DNA from: Clostridia bacterium
GTDB taxonomy: Bacteria > Bacillota > Clostridia > Christensenellales > Borkfalkiaceae
Direction of reading: 5' to 3'
Length of the DNA: 52,799 nucleotides
Assembly: GCA_017623605.1 (NCBI GenBank)
Contig: JAGAOR010000012.1
Span: 1 to 52,799, forward strand
Shown here: positions 35,115 through 42,823 of the stretch, piece by piece
Position numbering within the stretch: the first letter of the stretch is position 1
How the letters are laid out: each line of letters opens with the position of its first letter
Made by a program: the position numbers and the translations under genes
The notes under the pieces: model-generated
Seen by the model: the letters and a program-made list of their open reading frames with translations, nothing else
Database searches by the model: none
What the model was told of the DNA's origin: nothing

Positions 35115-35143
35115 TTGACACCCACCCCCCAATGTGATATAAT
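35115..35143 (+). promoter_or_regulatory. Consensus promoter of the secreted/membrane protein pair
   Basis: TTGACA (35115-35120), 17-base spacer and TATAAT (35138-35143). It is divergent from the mscL promoter. The spacer contains a C-rich run. Confidence 0.9.
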
Positions 35144-35151
35144 AATGAAGA

Positions 35152-35174
35152 TATGTGGTTAAATTTACCACATA
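35152..35174 (+). promoter_or_regulatory. Inverted repeat at the start of the 35211 transcript
   Basis: TATGTGGT and ACCACATA are perfect arms around seven bases. They begin two bases after the predicted transcription start (about 35150). This fits an operator or a 5'-end stabilising hairpin. Confidence 0.6.
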
Positions 35175-35210
35175 AATTTATTTATTTATTCATAGACAAT
35201 GGAGGTAGCT

Positions 35211-36572
35211 ATGATCAAGAAAATTATCTTACTCGTTCTTTCGTTCAGCTTTTCCGTAACGTCCGTCGTTTACGGGACTGTAACGAAAGCAGATCCCGTA
35301 TCGTCCGGTACGGGCGCAGGCACTTCCGTAAAGATCGCGGATACGTCGGCTTTGAGCAACGTTATGTCTCAAATTCCCTCGTTCGACGATTACACGGGAG
35401 AACAAACCATTCGGGAAAAATACCCCGATTTCAAACCTTTCACAATGATTGAAACGGGCTACGGCGAAGAAAGAAAGCAAAGCGCCGACTCCCGCGAGAT
35501 CGTTGAAAACGACGAAACGAAATATATTCCTTTGATTCACGAAAACGCCGTGCGTAAAAACCACAGCCTTTCCATTTCGTTCACGGAAGAAGCGGTATAT
35601 TATCATTCCGTCGGTTCGCTCACTACCACGAACGTCTATTACGAGCTTAAAACGGGAGATTCCCCCGATAAGGATTACGAATATCGAGAGTTTTTAGACG
35701 CGACACGCAGCACCACTAATTTCGACGCGGAAATTTATCATTCCAAAAACGAAACGCTGATCAAATACAATAAGTGGGAAATTATTGAGGAAGTTTCCGA
35801 TACGCTTAATCAATACGAAAGCCCTATCTTCAAAGCCGCGCCCGAAAAAGTGCTTACGGACGAGGACGAGATTATGGAAGCGGAAATGGCGGCAAAAGCG
35901 CAAAAAATGCGTGAGGACAACTACGGCACGTGGCTTAAATTGGAAATTTACAGTGAAGAGGAGCTTGCGGAAAAATATAGCAATCCCCCTTCCGAAGAAA
36001 ACACCGAAGCGTATATGGATTATATGCTCGATTATATGGTTGACGAGATATGCTCGCAAATCTCTATTCAGGAAAGAGATAGTATCGTAACGGCAAACAC
36101 GTCTAACTGTATCTACCTTGGAAAACTTGCATCTTTTATCACGAGTGAAGATGAAAACGTGAATTTCAAAAAGGAGGGCAATCAATACGATTTAGTGCTC
36201 GGCAAGCAAGTACAAACGGGCGTAAACGAGGACGGCTCTGCTCGCTACGAATATAAGGAAGTCGATAAAGAAGCTTATATCGCTACCGTTTTCGGCAATA
36301 TTTATAACGGCGAGGGATATTCTACGAACGCGCAATTCTCTTACGTAGTCGGTTCCGACGTAGCCGTTGTTGATCAAAACGCATCTTGGGGCACTTCCGG
36401 AAGTGGCACAAACCGTAGACAATATCAAATGGATACGATCACCCATTTCTTGGCGCTCGACAACACCGTGGCGTCCCTTGAAAAAGGCGCAAAAGTGAAA
36501 ACGATCTCCCAAGCTTTCGGCAACGGTCTTCGTGAAATGGTTCTTACTTTAATGGGCGGGGAGGAAAACTAA
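35211..36572 (+). CDS. Secreted protein of unknown family
   Basis: The protein has 453 residues from ATG 35211, chosen because GGAGGT sits just before it and would be inside the frame if 35199 were used. An N-terminal signal peptide (MIKKIILLVLSFSFSVTSVV) is followed by an acidic, Glu/Asp/Tyr-rich body with no visible transmembrane helix and no recognised motif. Two segments look structured: SLSISFTEEAVYYHSVGSL near 125, and a C-terminal part (about 340-450) with WGTSGSGTNRRQYQ. The next gene starts two bases after its stop codon and encodes a membrane protein, so the two probably work together. Function unknown. Confidence 0.8.
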   Translation: MIKKIILLVLSFSFSVTSVVYGTVTKADPVSSGTGAGTSVKIADTSALSNVMSQIPSFDDYTGEQTIREKYPDFKPFTMIETGYGEERKQSADSREIVENDETKYIPLIHENAVRKNHSLSISFTEEAVYYHSVGSLTTTNVYYELKTGDSPDKDYEYREFLDATRSTTNFDAEIYHSKNETLIKYNKWEIIEEVSDTLNQYESPIFKAAPEKVLTDEDEIMEAEMAAKAQKMREDNYGTWLKLEIYSEEELAEKYSNPPSEENTEAYMDYMLDYMVDEICSQISIQERDSIVTANTSNCIYLGKLASFITSEDENVNFKKEGNQYDLVLGKQVQTGVNEDGSARYEYKEVDKEAYIATVFGNIYNGEGYSTNAQFSYVVGSDVAVVDQNASWGTSGSGTNRRQYQMDTITHFLALDNTVASLEKGAKVKTISQAFGNGLREMVLTLMGGEEN

Positions 36573-36573
36573 A

Positions 36574-37677
36574 ATGGCAAAGAAAAAAGTAGCCGTTACG
36601 GCAGAAAAAGTAGTTGATAAAAAAGTAAATCTCGTTAGCCTTGCAATCGCGGTCGTTTTGTTCGCCGTGGCGGCGTTCGGTTATAGCACCACCCTTAGCC
36701 CCGAGCTTGCAATTCTCGGCATTCCGTTCTCGATCTCCGCAGACCAAATCTCGGAAATGTTCGCAGGTTACCTTTTCGTAAGAGACGTGATCGGGTTTAT
36801 TCTCGTGCTCGTTTGCGCAATTTTGCAGCTTATTGCGCTCATTAAATTGATCGTGCAATTTTGTAAATTGTTCGGCTTCTTGGGCAAGAAAGACGTGGAA
36901 GTGATGAAGAAAAAGCTTGCAAACTATGCAAAAGCCGTGTTTGGCACGATCGGTTTAGAGCTTACGATTTTGATTATCGCTTCCTACGATAACGGCGTAC
37001 TCTCCGGAGGCGCTTCGACGCTTATGATCCTTACGGGCGTGTTGTTCTTCGCTCTCTACGGGCTTACCCGTTATTATCGCTGGTTCGTTTTGGAAAAGCG
37101 TTATTGGCTCGATTGCCTTTTCGAGGGCTTGAAAGACGCACTCTTTATCGCCTGTCCCATCTTCCTGCTTTGCTTGATCGACGGTAGATTTTTGGGTACG
37201 TTCGGCGATTTGTTATTCACAATGTACGGCAATATGACCTCCGAATTTATCACTGCGACGGCAGTTTCCGGCATTATAAACGGCGCGGCAAGCATTATCT
37301 ATATGTTTATCACGCTCGCGCTTATGAGAAAGACGCTTAAGCTTATGCCGTTCAACAACTATAAGAAATCGGCTTACGATACGAAAGGCAGATATATCGC
37401 CCTGTTCGTGATCGCCGTCCTCTTTGCAGCATCTTCGGCAGTCACGTCCGCCGTAAATAGCGACGGCATTAACGGCAACGCAATCGTTCCCGCATTGATT
37501 CCTGCTCTGCTTACTACCCTGCCCTATCTCTTTGCTATGGTTGGCATTTGCATTGGTAGCAGTATTAACGAAAAGGAAACGGCAAAGGTTGAATACGTCG
37601 AAGTAGACGAAGAGGAAGCGGAAGCTCCCGCAGAAGAAGCGGAAACGCCTGTTGAAGTCGCTGCGACGGAAGAATAA
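36574..37677 (+). CDS. Unknown multi-pass membrane protein, partner of the 35211 gene
   Basis: The 367-residue protein has a basic N-terminus (MAKKKVAVTAEKVVDKK) and about eight hydrophobic segments between residues 20 and 330. Its C-terminal tail is very acidic and alanine-rich (EEEAEAPAEEAETPVEVA). No family is recognised. It is read immediately after the secreted protein and ends before a strong bidirectional terminator, so the two genes form a closed bicistronic unit with their own promoter. A surface, secretion or envelope role is a guess from topology only. Confidence 0.8.
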   Translation: MAKKKVAVTAEKVVDKKVNLVSLAIAVVLFAVAAFGYSTTLSPELAILGIPFSISADQISEMFAGYLFVRDVIGFILVLVCAILQLIALIKLIVQFCKLFGFLGKKDVEVMKKKLANYAKAVFGTIGLELTILIIASYDNGVLSGGASTLMILTGVLFFALYGLTRYYRWFVLEKRYWLDCLFEGLKDALFIACPIFLLCLIDGRFLGTFGDLLFTMYGNMTSEFITATAVSGIINGAASIIYMFITLALMRKTLKLMPFNNYKKSAYDTKGRYIALFVIAVLFAASSAVTSAVNSDGINGNAIVPALIPALLTTLPYLFAMVGICIGSSINEKETAKVEYVEVDEEEAEAPAEEAETPVEVAATEE

Positions 37678-37695
37678 AAATTTTTCTTGATCTAT

Positions 37696-37734
37696 AAAAA
37701 ATACTTGTTGCTTTCACTGCAACAAGTATTTTTT
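37696..37734. terminator. Bidirectional terminator between convergent genes
   Basis: A 16-bp stem (37696-37711 with 37719-37734, loop of seven) has runs of A on one side and T on the other, so it serves both strands. The minus-strand gene's stop codon begins at the very base of the stem. Confidence 0.9.
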
Positions 37735-37958
37735 TATTCTTCTCCGTTTTCGATCGCCGAACCGCGCATAAGATCGCGCAAGAACAGCATATCTTCGCCG
37801 ACCTCTTTCATAAGCCGAAGAAGCTCTCCCTGCGTCTCCTTGCGCTGGGCTTGCGCTAATGCGTGAACGTATTCTACGAGCAGTATTTTTTCTGCGTAGA
37901 ACGCGTCCTTTACGCTATCATATTCGTTGAGCGTAATCTCCCGTTTTTCCAGCTTCAT
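37734..37958 (-). CDS. Small hypothetical protein, 74 residues
   Basis: The protein is mostly helical and charged (ITLNEYDSVKDAFYAEKILL, LLRLMKEVGEDMLFLRDLMR). It has no signal peptide, membrane segment or recognised domain. It starts in an ATGA overlap with the next small gene upstream, which favours a real translated pair. The stop lies inside the shared terminator. Function unknown. Confidence 0.6.
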   Translation of the reverse strand: MKLEKREITLNEYDSVKDAFYAEKILLVEYVHALAQAQRKETQGELLRLMKEVGEDMLFLRDLMRGSAIENGEE

Positions 37959-38197
37959 TCTTCTTCCTCCTCACTTTCCTCGCCCGCTTCGTTTCTGCGC
38001 TTTTCCGCTTTTTTCGTCTTTCCCACGGCAAGGCTTTGAAGCGTCGTTTTCCGCTTTGCGTGGCGGTTTGCAATCGTTTCCATATCCTCGGCAAGCGCGG
38101 CGTCCGTGAGCAAACGTGAATAAATTTTCGTCTTTTTCTCTACGAGGTCTTCTATCCCCGCGAGGCGTTCTATCGCGTTACGTTCTTTGTCTTGCAT
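37955..38197 (-). CDS. Small hypothetical protein, about 80 residues
   Basis: From ATG 38197 the protein reads MQDKERNAIERLAGIEDLVE and continues as a charged helix with a basic then very acidic end (GEESEEEEE). The frame is open to 38263, where an ATGA overlap with nth would add 22 residues, but that start has no ribosome binding site. The extension would also run through a hairpin that looks like the nth terminator. The chosen start has AAAGGGG twelve bases upstream, inside the hairpin's 3' arm. It overlaps the next small gene by ATGA. Function unknown; the start is uncertain. Confidence 0.55.
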   Translation of the reverse strand: MQDKERNAIERLAGIEDLVEKKTKIYSRLLTDAALAEDMETIANRHAKRKTTLQSLAVGKTKKAEKRRNEAGEESEEEEE

Positions 38198-38248
38198 AAA
38201 AAATAATCCCCTTTCTTTTTCCATAGCTTGGGAAAGAAAAGGGATTTT
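38198..38248 (-). terminator. Imperfect long hairpin after nth, overlapping a ribosome binding site
   Basis: On the minus strand AATCCC-type and GGGATT-type arms of about 17 bases pair with a few mismatches. They are followed by ATTATTTTTT, consistent with a terminator after nth. The 3' arm includes the AAAGGGG that would serve the next small gene, so pairing could hide that site. Confidence 0.55.
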
Positions 38249-38259
38249 TATACGTTTTC

Positions 38260-38892
38260 TCATTTCGTTTTTTTATAATAATCGCAAACGTGAGAAAGGC
38301 TACAATGCTCGCAATCGGGCTTTTGCGCGCGGCATACCTTTCGACCGTGCCAGATCAGCCAATGGTGCGCGCTCGACCAATCCTTTTTAGGGATCGCTTT
38401 ATTCAAGCCCGCCTCCACTTTCTGCGGCGTATTGCCCGGGGCAAGCCCCAAACGATTACTCACACGAAACACGTGCGTATCTACCGCGATCGCGTCGCCG
38501 CCGAACGCCACCGAATATACGACGTTTGCCGTCTTTTTCCCCACCCCCGCAAGCGACGTGAGCTCTTCGACAGTCCTTGGTACTTCCCCTCCAAAACGCT
38601 CGATAATATCGCGCGAAGCGGAAAGGATATGCGCCGCTTTCATTCGGTAAAAGCCGCAAGAAAAAATATATTTTTCTAGCTCCGCTTGCGAAAGTGAAAG
38701 CATTGCCTCGGGCGTGGAATACTTCTCGAAAAGCGCCGCCGTTACCTTATTTACCCGCTCGTCCGTGCATTGCGCCGATAAGATGACGGCGATAAGAAGC
38801 TCGTAAGGCGTTCTATAATGCAAAGCGGGTTTCGCGCCCTTATACAAGCTTTCAAGCTCGGCAAGCGCCGTTTTCTTATCTACTCGTTTCAT
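38260..38892 (-). CDS. nth: Endonuclease III
   Basis: The protein has 210 residues from ATG 38892. Motifs are LLIAVILSAQCTDERVN near 32, the helix-hairpin-helix LAGVGKKTANVVYS with the catalytic Lys near 120, Asp in AVDTHVFRVSNRLG near 138, and a C-terminal [4Fe-4S] cluster (C187, C194, C197, C203 region, CRAQKPDCEHCSLSHVC). It is a DNA glycosylase/AP lyase for oxidised pyrimidines. The frame extends to GTG 38940, but the promoter at 38899-38927 lies inside that extension. With ATG 38892 at the predicted transcription start, a leaderless mRNA is implied. Confidence 0.93.
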   Translation of the reverse strand: MKRVDKKTALAELESLYKGAKPALHYRTPYELLIAVILSAQCTDERVNKVTAALFEKYSTPEAMLSLSQAELEKYIFSCGFYRMKAAHILSASRDIIERFGGEVPRTVEELTSLAGVGKKTANVVYSVAFGGDAIAVDTHVFRVSNRLGLAPGNTPQKVEAGLNKAIPKKDWSSAHHWLIWHGRKVCRAQKPDCEHCSLSHVCDYYKKTK

Positions 38893-38898
38893 ATTTAC

Positions 38899-38927
38899 AG
38901 TATAGCACAAAACCGCGCAAAACGCAA
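38899..38927 (-). promoter_or_regulatory. Promoter of nth, predicted leaderless
   Basis: TTGCGT (38922-38927), 17-base spacer and TATACT (38899-38904). The ATG lies six bases after the -10, at the expected +1. The same TTGCGT -35 is used for rimP. A separate AAAGGAGGTG at 38939-38948 has no start codon at a proper distance. Confidence 0.7.
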
Positions 38928-38962
38928 GCCTCCGCACCACCTCCTTTAAGAAAATATCCCTT

Positions 38963-39226
38963 TTATTTATATCTATACGGCGTAACGGTCATTCTGCCGT
39001 TGACGAAATCCGTTTTATAAAAGCCTTTGAACGTAGCGTATCTACCTATTTTAAGCACCGCTTGCGCCCGAATAAAATAACGCGCGTCGAAACGCACGCA
39101 AAGTCCGCAACCGATCTTCGCTTCCTTGGGCGTGGGAACGGTCGTCGCCGCCACGCCGTAGCTTGCCAGTCGTTGCGCATAATCCAAGCTATGGGCGCGG
39201 GAGCGGAACACCGCTAAAATCATCAT
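38963..39226 (-). CDS. DUF3343 family protein (putative Se/S carrier)
   Basis: The 87-residue protein begins MMILAVFRSRAHSLDYAQRL and has the conserved KIGCGLCVRF near 38. This matches the DUF3343 family of small proteins with a CxxC-like thiol pair (GCGLC), often found with cysteine desulfurases and selenium genes. It is divergent from a cysteine desulfurase 67 bases away, which agrees with a sulfur or selenium carrier role. An AAGGAG site precedes the start. A second ATG one codon later is equally possible. Confidence 0.8.
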   Translation of the reverse strand: MMILAVFRSRAHSLDYAQRLASYGVAATTVPTPKEAKIGCGLCVRFDARYFIRAQAVLKIGRYATFKGFYKTDFVNGRMTVTPYRYK

Positions 39227-39292
39227 AAGTCATATGCTCCTTGTTTTCGGAATACTATATTTTATGTATATCCTTAAAAAAGAGGTGCATTG

Positions 39293-40432
39293 ATGATCTA
39301 TTTTGATAACGCCGCGTCGGGCGGCAGAAAACCCGACTGCGTTCAATCCGCCGTCTGCTCCGCCATCAAGGTTTGCGCCAACCCCGGACGTAGCGGACAC
39401 AAGCTTGCGCTCGCTTGCGCCCTTGCCGTACAAGATACGCGCAAAGCCTTAAACGACTTTTTAGGCGGCTACGGCTTCGATCGCGTCGCATTTACCAAAA
39501 ATTGCACGGAGGCTCTGAATATCGCGTTATTCGGGGTATTAAAAAAGGGCGATCACGTCGTAACCACCCCTATGGAGCACAATTCCGTACTTCGCCCGCT
39601 CGAAGCGTTAAAGCGCGCAGGCGTGATCACCTATGATGTTTGCCCGATTTCCGAAAGCGGAAACGTTACGCCACAAGCGATCGCCGCACTCGTAAAATCC
39701 AACACACGGCTCGTCGCCGTTACTACCGCCTCCAACGTTACGGGCGCGAAGCCGCCGTTAAAAAATATTCGCGCGGCGATCCCGAAATCGGTGCTTTTCT
39801 TATGCGACGGCGCGCAAGGTGGCGGGCATTTTTCGATTGATATGCGGGGGGCAGGCATTGATCTATTAACGCTCGCGGGGCATAAAGGCTTAATGGCAAT
39901 CCAAGGAAGCGGCGCGCTTTTGTTTTCCGATCGGGTTAATCCTAAGCCTCTGCTTTGGGGCGGCACAGGCTCGGTTAGCGTAGAGCTCGATATGCCCGAT
40001 TTTTACCCTGACGCCTTGGAAGCGGGCACGGTTTCCTACCCCGCTATCCTTTCCCTTTTAGAGGGCGTGCGGTATCTTACTACGCAACTTTCTTACATAC
40101 AAGAGCGAACGCTTACACTCACGGCGTATTTGATCGAACGGTTAGGTAAAATGCGGGAATACCGTTTATTTTCCGTTCCGAACGAAAGCGGGATCGTCGC
40201 GTTTTCACACGCGCGTTTACAATCGGAATATATCGCGGGCGCGCTATCCTCGCGCTTTGATATTGCCGTACGCGGCGGCTTACATTGCGCGCCGCTTATG
40301 CACCAAGCACTCGGCACGCTCGATAACGGGCTTGTGCGCGTTTCCTTTTCTCATTTCAACGACGAGGCGGAAATCGACGAGCTTTTATCCGCGCTTGAAA
40401 TTTTGGCAAACGAGCCGTTAGATTTGCTTTAA
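39293..40432 (+). CDS. Cysteine desulfurase/class V aminotransferase family protein
   Basis: The protein has 379 residues from ATG 39293 (GAGGTG five bases upstream; a TTG one codon earlier is less likely). It begins MIYFDNAASGG. The PLP lysine is in LTLAGHKGLMAIQGSG near 202, and the catalytic loop cysteine is in RGGLHCAPLMHQALGT near 343. It resembles the CsdA/IscS-like group that occurs beside DUF3343 and YedF. It would take sulfur (or selenium) from cysteine, with the divergent DUF3343 protein as a plausible acceptor. Its last 15 bases overlap the opposite-strand gene that follows. Confidence 0.88.
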   Translation: MIYFDNAASGGRKPDCVQSAVCSAIKVCANPGRSGHKLALACALAVQDTRKALNDFLGGYGFDRVAFTKNCTEALNIALFGVLKKGDHVVTTPMEHNSVLRPLEALKRAGVITYDVCPISESGNVTPQAIAALVKSNTRLVAVTTASNVTGAKPPLKNIRAAIPKSVLFLCDGAQGGGHFSIDMRGAGIDLLTLAGHKGLMAIQGSGALLFSDRVNPKPLLWGGTGSVSVELDMPDFYPDALEAGTVSYPAILSLLEGVRYLTTQLSYIQERTLTLTAYLIERLGKMREYRLFSVPNESGIVAFSHARLQSEYIAGALSSRFDIAVRGGLHCAPLMHQALGTLDNGLVRVSFSHFNDEAEIDELLSALEILANEPLDLL

Positions 40433-40687
40433 TTTCTCCACGATCGCGCGTAATTTTTTTCGTTGCACACTATCAAGCATAGGCGAAAACGTTTGATAAA
40501 AATTTTCGATTTCCTCGTTGGAAAGCGTGCCCGCACGCTTACTTTTCTCCGCTTCGGCTAAAATACTTTTTAGCATATCCGCGTTGCTTTTACCGTGATA
40601 CGCCGAAGCGATTTGCTTTGTAAGATCCTCCGCAGACGCGGCTTCTTCCTGTTTGGGTTGGTTTGCATAGTCTTTAAAGCTTTTCAT
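40418..40687 (-). CDS. Small hypothetical protein, 89 residues
   Basis: The chosen ATG at 40687 has TGGAGGT eight bases upstream; the longer frame to 40792 has no ribosome binding site and runs into the divergent gene. The protein is a charged, mostly helical sequence (MKSFKDYANQPKQEEAASAE, EEIENFYQTFSPMLDSVQRK). It has no signal or membrane segment and no recognised domain. It is divergent from the gene at 40753. The end of that protein also looks helical and charged, so the two could be functional neighbours. Function unknown. Confidence 0.65.
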   Translation of the reverse strand: MKSFKDYANQPKQEEAASAEDLTKQIASAYHGKSNADMLKSILAEAEKSKRAGTLSNEEIENFYQTFSPMLDSVQRKKLRAIVEKLKQI

Positions 40688-40741
40688 TGTTACCTCCACG
40701 GTATTATGATATTCAGGTAGGCAATTTTTGGACACAACGCG

Positions 40742-40747
40742 TATAAT
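40742..40747 (+). promoter_or_regulatory. -10 element directly in front of the 40753 gene
   Basis: A perfect TATAAT is followed by five bases and then the ATG at 40753, so a leaderless transcript is predicted. No good -35 is present at 17 bases, which lowers confidence. Confidence 0.5.
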
Positions 40748-40752
40748 ACAAT

Positions 40753-41112
40753 ATGGAAATTTTAATGCTGGTGCTTCTATATTATCTTTCACAGAACCCC
40801 GATTTTCCCGAAAGCGTGAAGCCGCTTATGGGGCAATTAAAAAATTCCGAGCAAATGCTTGGCTTTTTAAACGATCTCTCTCGCTTCACGCAAACGTTCA
40901 GCGCATTCCAAAATTTTGCGCCTAAAAAGCAAGCGGAGCAATCGGGTAAATCTGAAAAACCCGATAAATCAGATAAATCAGATCAAGCGGATCAATCGGG
41001 AAAGACGGAACAAAGGCAAACGGACGAAAAAAAAGAACCGCAATCCCCCACTTCGGGAATTGCGGACGCGTTTATTCAAGAAATGCTCGAAAGCTATTTA
41101 AAAAAGCGTTAG
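40753..41112 (+). CDS. Small hypothetical protein with charged linker, 119 residues
   Basis: A short hydrophobic start (MEILMLVLLYYLSQNP) is followed by a helical domain (about 20-55) and a low-complexity hydrophilic linker rich in Lys, Ser, Asp and Gln (about 58-95, with repeated DKSD-like units). It ends in a C-terminal helix, IADAFIQEMLESYLKKR. No family is recognised and no Shine-Dalgarno site is visible before either ATG (40753 or 40765). The hydrophobic start is too short and acidic to be a convincing signal peptide. It is convergent with the SDR gene, 15 bases away. Confidence 0.6.
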   Translation: MEILMLVLLYYLSQNPDFPESVKPLMGQLKNSEQMLGFLNDLSRFTQTFSAFQNFAPKKQAEQSGKSEKPDKSDKSDQADQSGKTEQRQTDEKKEPQSPTSGIADAFIQEMLESYLKKR

Positions 41113-41127
41113 TCTTTTCAGAATGCG

Positions 41128-41829
41128 TTAAACGATCGAAAAACCGCCGTTTACGGGTAAATCAATCCCCGTGATATATTCGTTTTCTTCCAAAAACACC
41201 ACCGCACGCGCTATATCGTCCGTTGCTCCGATACGACCAAGCGGAATTTCTTCTTGGAGCTCGCGCATATCTTCCCCCGAAAAATGCGCGTTCATTTGCG
41301 TTGCAATCACACCGGGGGAAAGCGCGTTTACCCGCACGCCCGAATAGCCAAGCTCTTTTGCAAGCGCTTTAGTAAAGCCGAGAAGTGCCGCCTTGGATGC
41401 CGAATATACGCTTTCGCAGCTCCCGCCTACCTCACCCCAAACGGAGGAAATATTCACGATCAAGCCGCTTTTTTGCGCAATCATAAGCTTTGCTGCTTCG
41501 CGGGCGCATAAAAACGCGCCGCCCATATTCACGGCGAACACTCGCTCAAATTCCGCAAACGAAACGTCCTGGATTTGTTTGATCAGCGAAACGCCCGCGT
41601 TGTTCACGAGCACGTCGAGCCTATCCAAGCGGGAAAACAAGGAAAGCACGTCCCCCTCCTTGGAAACGTCGGCTCGGTAAACCTCCAAGCCCGCCTCCTT
41701 GGCAAGAAGCGCGCTGTGCTCATCCTTTGAATAGGTAACGCATACACGGTAATTTTTAGCTTGGAAAGCTTTTGCAACCGAAAGCCCAATTCCACGCACG
41801 CCACCTGTGATCAATACCGTTTTTTTCAT
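41128..41829 (-). CDS. Short-chain dehydrogenase/reductase (FabG-like)
   Basis: The 233-residue protein has the NAD(P) motif ITGGVRGIG near 7-15, VLVNNAGVS near 75, the catalytic Ser in NISSVWGE, the YSASKAA catalytic Tyr/Lys near 140, and SPGVIATQM near 180. The overall type is like beta-ketoacyl-ACP reductases, but it is not near fatty-acid genes. It is the last gene of the shikimate operon, 26 bases after aroK, so the substrate could be unrelated to fatty acids. The start is preceded by the recurring GGCAGGTATG (41837-41846). Confidence 0.88.
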   Translation of the reverse strand: MKKTVLITGGVRGIGLSVAKAFQAKNYRVCVTYSKDEHSALLAKEAGLEVYRADVSKEGDVLSLFSRLDRLDVLVNNAGVSLIKQIQDVSFAEFERVFAVNMGGAFLCAREAAKLMIAQKSGLIVNISSVWGEVGGSCESVYSASKAALLGFTKALAKELGYSGVRVNALSPGVIATQMNAHFSGEDMRELQEEIPLGRIGATDDIARAVVFLEENEYITGIDLPVNGGFSIV

Positions 41830-41855
41830 TTCAACGCATACCTGCCCTATTCGTT

Positions 41856-42365
41856 TTATTCACTCGCCGTAAGCCTCACGATCTCTTGCGCAATTTCAAG
41901 CGGCGTTTTGCCGTCTACGTCTACTATGTAATCGGCAACGTGCTCGTACACGGGCGTGCGTTCTTTGAGTAGTCTTGAAAGCCGATCGCTAATACTTTCC
42001 GTGGAAGCTTGCAAAAGCGGACGCGTACCGTCTAAAACCAACCGTTGATTGAGTGTTTCGAGCGAGGCACGCAAAAACACGATCTTGCCGTTTTTTTGGA
42101 GCGTTACGTTATTCTCGTTTTTAAGCACGAGTCCACCGCCCGTCGAAATTACGAGATTATCCTGCTCTGCAAGCTCTTTTACAACGTCCGTTTCTAATTT
42201 ACGGAAATGCGGTTCGCCGTAATATTCGAATATATCGGAAATTTTACCGTGGCGATCGGAGATCACACCGTCGGTATCGTACCACCTACGCCCCGTAAGC
42301 TCGGCGATCTTGATCCCGATCGTCGATTTCCCCGCGCCCATCATACCGCATAAAACCAGATTCAT
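41856..42365 (-). CDS. aroK: Shikimate kinase
   Basis: The 169-residue P-loop kinase has Walker A GMMGAGKSTIG near 7-17, the shikimate-binding DTDGVI near 31, FRKLETDVV near 55, the STGGGLVL glycine motif near 74, and the lid TRPLLQ near 115. It phosphorylates shikimate at the 3-hydroxyl. It lies 15 bases after aroQ and near the end of the aroC-B-A-E-Q-K operon. Confidence 0.96.
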   Translation of the reverse strand: MNLVLCGMMGAGKSTIGIKIAELTGRRWYDTDGVISDRHGKISDIFEYYGEPHFRKLETDVVKELAEQDNLVISTGGGLVLKNENNVTLQKNGKIVFLRASLETLNQRLVLDGTRPLLQASTESISDRLSRLLKERTPVYEHVADYIVDVDGKTPLEIAQEIVRLTASE

Positions 42366-42380
42366 ATATCCACCTACCTT

Positions 42381-42818
42381 TTAAGCGTTCCAACCTTTTA
42401 AGCCTACGAGCGCGGCAATATAGCTATTTGCGCCAAACCCGCATACTACGCCCTTGCAAACTTCGGAAAGTACGCTTTTATGGCGAAACTCCTCCCGCGC
42501 GTGCACGTTAGACATATGCACCTCAGCAACGGGTATATCAATCGCCGCGATCGCGTCGCGAAGCGCATAGCTATAATGAGTGAACGCGCCCGCATTAAAT
42601 AAAATTCCCTCGCAGGTCTTGTTCAAATACGCCTCGTGCAGCTTATTCACGAGCTCGCCCTCGATATTACTTTGATAAAATTCCACTTCGTCGCCGTTTG
42701 CCTTACAAAACGCCGCGATCTTGGCGTTAATTTCGTCAAGCGTCGCCGTGCCGTAAACACCCTTTTCGCGTTTTCCCGTGAGGTTAAGATTGACTCCGTT
42801 CATCACTAAAAATTTCAT
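42381..42818 (-). CDS. aroQ: 3-dehydroquinate dehydratase, type II
   Basis: The 145-residue protein has the flavodoxin-like type II fold: LVMNGVNLNLTGKREKGVYG at the start with the catalytic Tyr and Arg, QSNIEGELVNKLHEA near 49, NAGAFTHYSYALRDAI near 75, and EVHMSNVHAREEFRH near 98. It makes 3-dehydroshikimate. It lies five bases after aroE. Confidence 0.97.
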   Translation of the reverse strand: MKFLVMNGVNLNLTGKREKGVYGTATLDEINAKIAAFCKANGDEVEFYQSNIEGELVNKLHEAYLNKTCEGILFNAGAFTHYSYALRDAIAAIDIPVAEVHMSNVHAREEFRHKSVLSEVCKGVVCGFGANSYIAALVGLKGWNA

Positions 42819-42823
42819 AACCG

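Noticed and set aside
35121-35130. C-rich run in a promoter spacer as a phase-variation site
   Set aside because: It is interrupted by an A and is short; there is no supporting sign of variability.
35199-35210. ATG 35199 as start of the secreted protein
   Set aside because: The GGAGGT ribosome binding site lies downstream of it; ATG 35211 begins a normal signal peptide.
38892-38940. N-terminal extension of nth from GTG 38940
   Set aside because: The extra residues have no family resemblance, the GTG sits only two bases after the AGGAGG, and a good promoter lies inside the extension.
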